From contig CM026570.1 of assembly GCA_015143295.1 (NCBI GenBank), forward strand, positions 21,707,250-21,771,249: a stretch of DNA of 64,000 nt, written 5' to 3'. Below are positions 56,283 through 64,000 of this stretch, in pieces. Numbering within the stretch: position 1 is the stretch's first letter; every line of letters begins with the position of its first letter. Origin of the DNA: Tetracentron sinense. Taxonomy: Eukaryota; Streptophyta; Magnoliopsida; Trochodendrales; Trochodendraceae. A model generated the notes under the pieces. The model saw only the letters and a list, made by a program, of their open reading frames with translations. It had not been told where the DNA came from and did no database searches. The position numbers were made by a program, and so were the translations under genes.

Positions 56283-58368
56283 ACCATTACCTTTGCTTTA
56301 TTTTTGTTTTTCATTGAGGATAATGTAATGTTTAAGTTTGGGGTTGGAAGTAATTTGAATTACTAGGGTGATTGTGCAAACATGCAATTTGTTAGGACTT
56401 GCAAAACATTAATTTTAAAACTGAACCCTTTTTGTAATCTGAAAATTTTGATATATATAGCATAATCCCATAATTATTGATAGGCTTAAGCTTGAGAATA
56501 CACAATCCCAAATATACACAATTTTTAATCGTTACCTAACTGAATATGCTTGAATAACAAATAAGTCATTAGTACACTTTGAAAACATGCACTAACACTC
56601 TACAATTTTGTTTTGTGGGGTTTGAAACTTAGTCTATTCGATAAGTGTTTTTGTTACCTCATTAGAAGTTAGATGAATTAGAGATTGAACATCACCCTTG
56701 GCATAACTTACAAAAAGAAATTGGATAAAAATTTGGTTACCTGAAAAAATATTTGTTTACTTGTTCACCGGACCAAACTTCTTACCAAGTAACCGGGCAT
56801 TTTGCCTCACTAAGCATTGAGTGTTCGCGTCAAACTGTAAAAGTATTGGGAATAATATCTATGACTAGTCTAACATTGGAGCCTATAATTGACTCGAGTT
56901 AATAGGCCCTTAGGGTTGTCTTGCCACCTAGTGCGGCAGTGCCCTAAAGCCTTCTGGTTCTGGAGTCATTGGTTAAATACTCGCTACACAGGTTGTCCAA
57001 AAAGCTTACTGGATTTAGACTCTGCACAATCCATATAAAAAAAAATTAAAAATTGTTAAGTGAATGCCTTGGGTTGATCGTTTAAATCGATAGGAAGTTT
57101 CATAACAAGTGGATTAACAGAGAAACTGTTTATGACTAGGTTGAGATCACATATTTAAATGCTATTTTACTACACACGAAAATAGACTGACTACTAACTT
57201 TAGAAAAACATAAAAGTTCAAAATTGGGTTAAGATTGTGTGAGATTGAGAATGTGGAGAGTCGAAATTTAAGCATTTTAATAATTTGAGGATTTTTTCAT
57301 ATATGCTATGATTTTCATGATTCGAATGAGCATACTTGTAGGATTACAGGTTAGTGCTGATGTTTGTGGGTATCGTCTCTTATAAACCCTCATGAGAGTT
57401 CAACTCGTCCATGTGGACCACATAGGGGTTTAAAAGGTTTGTTGCATATGCTAAATGCAATCAAGGATTTCACGAAAGCAAATGTAGTTAGTTTTTATTT
57501 CTTATTTCGCATTGCTCAAGGACTAGCAATGTGTAAGTTTAGGGTTGTGATCGATGCTAAATATTTCATATTTATGCACCTTAAACTACACTTGTTAATT
57601 CCTTAGAGTAAGTTTAGATATTGTTTAACGATACTTGGATGTTTCCATCTATTTCAGGTTTAAGTGAAGAAAAGACATTAAGTCTCAAGCTATATGCACT
57701 TGGAAGGCTTAGAAGAACCTCAACATGGCAAGAACCGAAGAATGATGATGAAGAAAGTAGAATAAAGAAAAAGCATACAATCCGATAGATCGAAGGATAG
57801 ATCCGATCGATCGAAGATCGATAGATCATAAAAGAAGATCTAACTGATCGGATCAAACTGGGGAAGTTCCGAAAAAGTTCTAAATAGTTCTGATCAATTG
57901 GACTATTTAGACTAATTGATCGCACAGTTACAGAAAGCTCTGATTGATCAGAACTAAATTTCCTGTCGATCGAAGATCGACGTTTTTGACCTCGAGATTT
58001 GTGCACAGGAATTAGAAGTTGGACCATAATTAGAAGTCCCTAAGTCTCTATATATAGGAAAGCCTTGGGTTGTTCCTAAGATTCTATTTTTGGAGATTGA
58101 GACTAGGGTTTGAGAGAAAAGAAGGCTCTGCCAAATATTTGAATGTTGGAGCATGAAACTTTCATCATCGACTTTGGGATCTTCGATGTTCTTCATAAAC
58201 TAATCATTTTTCTAGCGCTTAGATGAAACCTTAGCCAAGTATAGTGTATCTTTGTATTTTGTTTCAGGTTTTTATAATTTTAAACATTGATTGCATAATG
58301 AGGGGTTTATCAACCATATTTAATAGATTTTATATTCAATCTCAATGATTATCTTCTTTATCTTAGGT
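56283..58368 (+). mobile_element. Athila-like Ty3/gypsy 3' region and LTR start
   Basis: CATTGAGGATAATGTAATGTTTAAGTTTGGGG near the left edge, and GACTAGCAATGTGTAAGTTTAGGG near 57526-57544, are the purine-tract wordings that I associate with Athila-type elements, the second usually directly before the LTR. The LTR would start TGTGATCGATGC at 57546. A TATA box (CTATATATAGG) lies at 58050-58060. A cluster of GATCGATCGAAGATCGA-type near-palindromes is at 57780-57985. No coding domain survives. The lineage call rests on remembered wording, not on a protein. Confidence 0.5.
57780..57985. repeat. GATCGAT-type near-palindrome cluster in the Athila-like LTR
   Basis: Copies such as CCGATAGATCGAAGG, CCGATCGATCGAAG, TGATTGATCAGA and TGTCGATCGAAGATCGACG cluster just upstream of the TATA box, more degenerate than in the Tekay LTRs. 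Confidence 0.7.
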
Positions 58369-59624
58369 TGTAGAACCCCAGACTTTTTCGTGCTTAATGC
58401 TTAGCACTTTCGTAGCTAATTTACCTTTAACGTAGTACAATTAATAAATAAGGGAGAAATTGAAAATTCCAAAAGTTGGACCTGCAAAATCCGACGAACG
58501 AGTCAAAAGATATGGCCAAAACAGTTTAGACCTGCAGAGCACCGATCGCTCGGTCCACAACAGCGATTGATCGGTAGCTATCGACTGGTGAACTTTGTTG
58601 TATGGGGGAATTTTCCAGAGAGCTTTTTTTGACTGAGAGCTCGGTCAAGAACACCGATTGCTCGATAGGCAACCGATCGCTCGGTATTTACCACCGATCA
58701 ATCGGTATATCACGTTTTGTAGAATTTCAGTAAGGGCTTTTTCATCTTTTGGGCGTTAAACCCTTTCCTATTAAGGCTTGCCCGAGCCTTTAGGGCTCCA
58801 TTCACTACACTTAGAGTATTTGAGAGATAAGGAGAGAGGAGAAAGGGGATCCTAAACCTAGGGCATCCTCTTGAGAAGAAATCAAAGGGTTGTGAACTCA
58901 AGATTGTTCCAAAATGCTTGAATTCTTCAATCCAAGGTTCAAGCTCGTGGAAAGCACGTTCTCCAAGCTAGGGCAGTGACTCACGCACGTTTTGCAAGGG
59001 GTTTCTTCCCTCATTTGTCAAGGTCGGTACCTTTTACTACCCTCCTAGTTCATACCTTCTTTTCTTCCTTCTTCTTTATAGTTTCCCTAATGTATGAACC
59101 AAATAGGATGAATGAATGGTTGTTGGATGTGAATGGGCGATTGGATGCCGTGTGTATGGTTGTGATGAATGAAATGGGGAGGGCATTGTATCCATAATGA
59201 ACATACATGTGTGATGTGAGCATCAACCCACCTAGAAAAGCATGATGTAGGTTTAATAAATAAATAATGAACACACCCCATGTTTGATGAAATGCCAAGG
59301 TGAATAAAATGAGTTATAAATTAAGAAATGCATGCTTAATTAATTATGAAAATTGCTAGGGCCTATGATAGTGTGCTTTCTTATTTTCCCTAAATTGCAT
59401 GAATATTGACTTGTTCAAATCATTGATGTTATATGTATTGTGAATTACCCAATTGTCATATTTAAATTCAAATGCAAGTATGCACATGATTCCACGAGCA
59501 CGGCATGCATGACATGATTCACCGAGGTTTTTCAAGAACGAGAATTAGAGGTGGGACATATCCTACAATATGTTTTACCTCGCTTTTGACAAGAACAAGA
59601 CAAGCATTCATAAAGAATGGTCTC
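58369..59624 (+). mobile_element. Tekay-type LTR fragment (5' half)
   Basis: Starts TGTAGAACCCCAGAC and follows the solo LTR at 19198 through the AATTAATAAATAAGG, TATGGCCAAAACAG, palindrome-array, leader and GAATGAATGG segments. It stops at about 59612-59624, exactly where the minisatellite begins in the 19198 copy. The 3' half is missing and no target duplication is seen. The palindromes (58541-58706) are of the ACCGATCGATCGGT type, partly decayed. Confidence 0.85.
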
Positions 59625-60927
59625 TGATATTCACTTAAAAGTGTTTGTTTTTCACGATTATCCTTTGAGAATTATTGACCTCTCCTATGTAAAACTTTTA
59701 TCTTTACAAATTTTCTACGTAAGAGTTTTATCAATTGCATAGAACACACTTTTCTAGTTAAAATGGTGTATTTGCTTAGTTTAAACACATTTATGAAAGT
59801 CTAGATACTGAGCCATTTTGATGAACTCTCATTACGTGTTTTAACTGTCTCAGGAACCCTAACTAGACGATTCTCAAGGACTGGAGGCCATAGTTAAGCA
59901 TCAAAGCCCATTACCGAAGACTAAAGAGCCAACAGGCTATACCAAGTAGATGCAGGCTAAGTGTGGGCTAAGCCAAGAGATCACAATTACAGAATGAGGC
60001 CTAGGGAGCTGAAGAGTTGATTTCCAAGAAAAATGACTTGAGTAATAAAGATCACTATACAAGATAAAGGAGAAAAGCTTGCTTAGTTGGTGAAATTTAT
60101 GGGAGACAGTGTTAGAGACCAGGGTTCAAAACCCTCTACCATCATTTTCTCTTCTTTTTTCTCAAAATACTAATCTTTCTCTCCTAATCCTATTCGTCCA
60201 ACCTTAATCATCTTAGCCGTCCATCCTTACTTTTCAAAACCCTAGTTGGTTCAAAAACCCTAATCCCATCTCTTTTTCCTAAACCTAGCCACCACCTTCT
60301 AGCCTAAATCCTAACCACCCATCTCATTTTCTTTCAAAACCCTAATCCCCTTCCATTTCTTATATTCTTTCCTAATTTCTCTCCCATCCTAACAACTCAC
60401 TTTTCAAAAGTGCAACCCTAATTTCTCTTTTTCTCTACGAAATCCTAGCCGTCCATCCCATCACACCTTCTTTCTCCCCAACCCCTAACTATGATCCTAT
60501 ATAACCTACACCATCTCTTCCTCTAAAAAATGATTCCTTCCCCCCTAACTTCTCTTCTCATCTCTCTCTCATTTCTCAATCTCTTTTTTCTCTCTCTCTC
60601 ACCCCACTCTCTATCATCTAACCTCTTCTCTCTCACCTACGGATCTTTGGTTCTCTCTCTATCTCTCGGCATATCTCCATCTTTGGTGACTCTTGCAAAG
60701 GAAGGAGAAAAAGAAAGAAAGTGAAGAAGAAAGCTCACCACTCCACCATTTTAATCTTTTCTTTTTTTTATTTTTTTTATTTTCTTTATTGCACTAACTA
60801 ACTAACCCCGAGTGAGGATTCGACATCCGACACAAGCCCTACCATTCTCATATGTATGCAGGATTCAGATTAAATTAAAGTATTGAAATAGGGTGATTCG
60901 TTTCAACGACCGAAAAGCCCTGTTTCA
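59625..60927 (+). mobile_element. LTR end of an Athila-like element
   Basis: It ends ...CCCTGTTTCA three bases before a primer site. Wordings such as CTAGATACTGAGCCATTTTG and TAGAGACCAGGGTTCAAAAC, followed by long pyrimidine-rich stretches (60140-60720), are typical of Athila-type LTRs as I know them. A TATA box (CCTATATAACC) lies at 60495-60505. Whether this continues the LTR begun at 57546 or belongs to a second copy is unclear; two TATA boxes argue for two. Confidence 0.55.
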
Positions 60928-60929
60928 AA

Positions 60930-60947
60930 TGGCGCCGTTGCCGCTCG
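60930..60947 (+). other. Primer binding site (tRNA-Asp type)
   Basis: TGGCGCCGTTGCCGCTCG matches the widespread Ty3/gypsy site TGGCGCCGTTGCCGGGGA at its first 14 bases. Confidence 0.8.
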
Positions 60948-62108
60948 GGTGAAGGAAGTGCATAAAGAAAGAAGAAAAATTTTCAGAAAAAAAAAAAAAA
61001 AAAAAACAGCAAGGGATTTGGGATCCCCTTCTTCTCTTTCTTTTCTACTTGGTTATTTTTATTTTTTATTTTTTTTAAGCCTCGGATAGCCGAGTGCAAC
61101 TTGTAATAATTTAGGACTTTCTACATCTTTTTTTTTATTATTATTATTTTAGATATGTGTTCAAGGGCTTAGCAACCCTTGAGCGAAAAAAAAAAAAAAA
61201 AAAGTGTTAGGTTTAGATTTACATTATGTTTTTTTAGGTGATTAGTATTTTGGGAATTATTGCTTTTGGACACTTTTAAAATAAGAATTTTGTTAATTTT
61301 AGGCATTTTCCCATATCTTTTAGAGATTTAGCATATTTTTTTTGGAAATTTCTAATTTTCAAAAAAATTTCTAAATCTTTATAGTGGAAAAAGTTTATCT
61401 TTAACACAATTCCATTTTGGGAAGTTTGCCCTGATTTCACCAATTTAAATTGGAAGGTTTCCGAAACTTGAGGGAAAATTTAGAATTAGTAGTTTCCTAC
61501 TTTAGGAAACTATTAAGTTTGAATTAAAACCCAAATTTGGAAATTAATTAATCTGCCTAATTAACTGAATGTTGTGTGCAACCCCTTAATGGAAGCCACC
61601 TTCCAAAAATAATTCTCAATCACGTGACCTATATTTTATTGTGCACTAACTTGTGCGCAGGGAAGGAGTGTGAGTAGGGAGTACTAGCTCAGAGTGGGCC
61701 CAAGCCCATTACCCCTCCCTACCTCACGGAGGCGACCCCGTGGCATAGCCCACGGGTAGGTACGTGTTCTATACCTCGCTTGAAAGCGATCCCGGGTGTT
61801 GATTGAGCATCTAGGTGGTGATTGTTTATTTGCTTTTGTACAACTTTTTCGAACTGCGTGGATGGCCGAAAAATACATTAATTAAAGAGCAAACCCAGCT
61901 CTACTTGAAACTGGTGGGATTTCATCACCCACCTCATCACTCCAGCTGTGTGAACCCAAAAGCAATTTAATAAAATGAACCAAGATTTAGAGCCAAATTT
62001 AGCTCGGTATTCATAGGACCATCACAAAATCAGTGAATCCTTCATTTTTCAGTCGAATAAGACCACGAGTGCGGGTCCCTGTTTCCTAACATACCCACAG
62101 GTCCCTAC
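60948..62108 (+). other. Leader of the Athila-like element, no gene recognised
   Basis: A-rich runs (60988-61007 and 61184-61203) and T-rich stretches dominate. A GC-rich segment at 61660-61800 (ACCTCACGGAGGCGACCCCG) stands out but matches nothing I can name. The Athila gag that should follow is not visible, so the element is truncated before the LINE. Confidence 0.45.
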
Positions 62109-62241
62109 TTTTTTTCTTTTTTTTTCAATCAAAACACCCAGTGGGGGCGGGGGTTAGGCAGACCCCTACCTGTTTATTAAAAATAAAAAAGAAAAAACAA
62201 CGGGGGGGACATAAAACCTTACCCCAGTAAGACCTGACTCT
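62109..62241 (-). other. 3' UTR and A-rich tail of the LINE
   Basis: On the minus strand, after the stop at 62242, a ~130-base GC-mixed UTR ends in GAAAAAAAAAGAAAAAAAG (62109-62127), a poly(A)-like tail as expected for an L1-type element. Confidence 0.7.
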
Positions 62242-63535
62242 TTAGAATCTAACATTAAAAATGGGAGACTTGTCCATGCGAATAATTCCTTTCATAGGCA
62301 CAGGACACTCACTAAGATTTCTGAAAAAAAATTTGTCCAAGTTATTGCATGCTTCTTTCGAAAGATAATCAGCTACTTGATTGTTTTCTCTGAACGTATG
62401 CTGAAAAATCAAGTTACACTTTTCCTTCAATCTGAGAATTAATTTCCACCAATACCATATTTTCCATGGGGGATCCTTGTTGCCATTAATTACATCTATG
62501 ATAACTTTGGAATCACTTTCAACCACTATCTTCGAATAACCATATTGATCACATAAGATACACCCGTCATAAACCGCCCTGAATTCAGCAATAGTATTTG
62601 ATTCCAAACTATAGTGGGCATAAAAAGCGAAAATCATGTTTCCATTAGGATCACGTAAAATACCACCGCCGCCACTAATCCCTGGATTATCTTTAGAAGC
62701 GCCATCTGTATTGAGTTTGAACCATCCTGGAGATGGATTCATCCACTTTGTTACTATGGGCCTCTTGATCTTTGGATGCACCAATTGAATCTTGAAATAC
62801 TCACATAAATCTCTGTCCCTATAGCTGAGTGACTTTGTAAGCTTGTAGTTGACAACCATTCTTTGAGTCCAATCATTTATTCTTCTCAAACACTCCTTCA
62901 TAGGTCTTTTGAAATTTTCAAATCTCGATAAGTTCCGAAACATCCAAATTTCCCAGCACACAACCATAGGGATAGCATTGCATAGAAACCCTCTTACCGA
63001 ACCAACCTTGCCATCCTTGAAAAATCTCATGATTCTAGTGTGAATAGAATCTTCCTCACTAATTTGAATGTTTAGAGCAATTCCCACTCTTTTCCAAATG
63101 GTAGAAGCAATTTCTCCTTGACAAAACAAATGGGATAACGATTCCCTTTTAGAGGATAAACAACATTCACATTTACTTGATAGGAAAATACCTTTGGTTT
63201 GCACACTTAAGTCCACTGGAATAGAATTATGGAAAATTTTCCAAATCAGCACCGAGATTTTTAATGGAATAGCCTTTCCAAATACACTGTGCCCAACTTA
63301 ACTTGGGAGAAATCTCACGAACATCCTCCCAACAAGACTTTGTAGAAAAATTCCCAGAGCTCTCTTTTGTCCAAATAATCCTATCCTCATGGTTAGATAA
63401 CTCATAAGATTTTTCGTTAAGCCTTTCTATCATATTTCTTGGAAGCATATTGAAATCATCTGAGTTCCAAATCCTATCTTGCATCATATCCTTCAATAAA
63501 GGGAAATAACTTTGTAGAGCCCCAGACTTTTTCAT
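62242..63535 (-). pseudogene. L1-type LINE ORF2, C-terminal part (zf-RVT and RNase H)
   Basis: The first segment (63535-63255) reads RIIWTKESSGNFSTKSCWED and LSWAQCIWKG, the end of the ORF2 region before the zinc-binding zf-RVT domain. A frame change near 63275 leads to a 336-codon open frame with LIWKIFHNSIPVD, CECCLSSKRESLSHLFCQ (zf-RVT, Cys/His cluster), a linker, and an RNase H domain (FKLNTDGASKDNPGISGGGG, TIAEFRAVYDGC, VVESDSKVIIDVIN, NQVADYLSKEA) with the D-E-D-D acidic residues. It is the end of a plant L1-clade non-LTR retrotransposon; reverse transcriptase and endonuclease parts are missing. The right end is cut by the Tekay LTR starting at 63513. Confidence 0.9.
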
Positions 63536-64000
63536 GCTTAATACATGACACTTTCGTTGTCATCTTGCCTTTTTAAGAGGTACGATTAATAAATGAGGAA
63601 GAATTTGGAAATTTTGAAATGTCAGAATTGTTCCTTTTCGAAGTACGAACACAACGCAAGTTGAATCGTCAAAATCGGACGAACGAGTCAAAAGATATGG
63701 CCAAAACAGTCTGTACCTGTAGGAATTCGTAGCACAGACAACGTACTCTGATAACGTATACTGTGTGCATCCGTGGTACAACTCACCACGGGCACGTTGT
63801 CCAGCTCACCACGGGTACGTTTCACAAGCACCACGAGTTGGCACTATTCACAAGCACCACGAGTGGCACTATTCACGGACCACGAGTGGCACTATTCACA
63901 AGCACCACGAGTGGCACTATTCACAAGCACCACGAGTTTGCACTATTCACAAGCACCACGAGTTTGCACTATTCACGGACCACGAGTGGCACTATTCACA
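63513..64000 (+). mobile_element. Tekay-type LTR, start only (runs off the window)
   Basis: Starts TGTAGAGCCCCAGAC and follows the 19198 solo LTR through GATATGGCCAAAACAGTCTG (63694-63713). After that the CGATCG palindromes of the other copies are replaced by a different repeat. It interrupts the LINE. Its right end lies beyond the window, so its target duplication cannot be checked. Confidence 0.9.
63820..64000 (+). repeat. 23-26-bp tandem repeat at the palindrome position of the LTR
   Basis: Seven units of CACAAGCACCACGAGTGGCA plus CTATT, two of them the shorter CACGGACCACGAGTGGCACT form, run to the window edge. Two looser CTCACCACGGG(C/T)ACGTT units precede them (63780-63818). Confidence 0.92.

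Noticed and set aside
60140-60724. 64-codon Leu/Ser-rich plus-strand frame that looks like a membrane peptide
   Set aside because: It is a pyrimidine-rich LTR stretch; any frame there encodes Leu/Ser/Pro.
61660-61800. GC-rich segment considered as tRNA or rRNA fragment
   Set aside because: No cloverleaf or rRNA wording could be made out.
62242-63252. Possible free-standing host RNase H gene
   Set aside because: The zf-RVT segment before it, the A-rich tail and the preceding ORF2 fragment show it is the end of a LINE.

Overview
This window looks like plant nuclear DNA from a flowering plant, probably a dicot, although the species cannot be read from it. There are no operons and no bacterial-style genes. 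Nearly everything is nested, decayed long-terminal-repeat (LTR) retrotransposon sequence with very long LTRs. One plant gene fragment, the 3' end of a UDP-glucosyltransferase, is embedded in it. No complete host gene was found.

Layout. 1-1986: 3' end and LTR of a Ty1/copia element (+). 2010-~7900: decayed Tat-lineage Ty3/gypsy element (+), with RNase H and integrase remnants followed by an antisense, apparently spliced Transposase_28-type gene and a 3' LTR. 7901-12431: gene-free interval with a Tourist-like MITE, a tandemly duplicated tRNA-derived SINE-like unit, a ~1 kb non-autonomous hAT-like element and a short LTR with a Met-tRNA primer site. 12432-24717: Sirevirus-type copia element (-) with gag, pol and an envelope-position ORF; its integrase is split by a solo Tekay-type LTR with perfect AGCAA target duplications. 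24718-~27017: truncated Tekay-type LTR (-). 27027-27335: UDP-glucosyltransferase fragment. 27760-28780: copia gag remnant (+). 28599-29202: unidentified open frame (-).

29203-56282 is one very large Ogre/Tat-type Ty3/gypsy element (-): LTRs, primer site, an ORF1 with plant-mobile-domain character, and gag-pro-RT-RNase H-integrase, all decayed. A complete Tekay-type chromovirus (31738-41793, -, TSD TGGGG) sits in its 3' untranslated region. An Angela-like solo LTR (52513-54673, TSD GAAGG) sits in its ORF1. 56283-~62108 is Athila-like sequence (+) with a polypurine tract, LTR material and a tRNA-Asp-type primer site, broken by another Tekay LTR fragment. 62109-63512 is the 3' part of an L1-type LINE (-), cut by a further Tekay LTR that runs off the right edge.

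Insertion order can be read from the nesting. The Athila-like region received the Ogre element, which later received the Tekay element and the Angela-like LTR. The Sirevirus received a Tekay LTR. The most interesting signal is not a gene. The Tekay-type LTRs share conserved blocks, but at one fixed position they carry different arrays of CpG-rich near-palindromes or short tandem repeats, and at a second position different 60-90 bp minisatellites. Comparable palindrome arrays occur in the Sirevirus, Athila-like and first copia LTRs.
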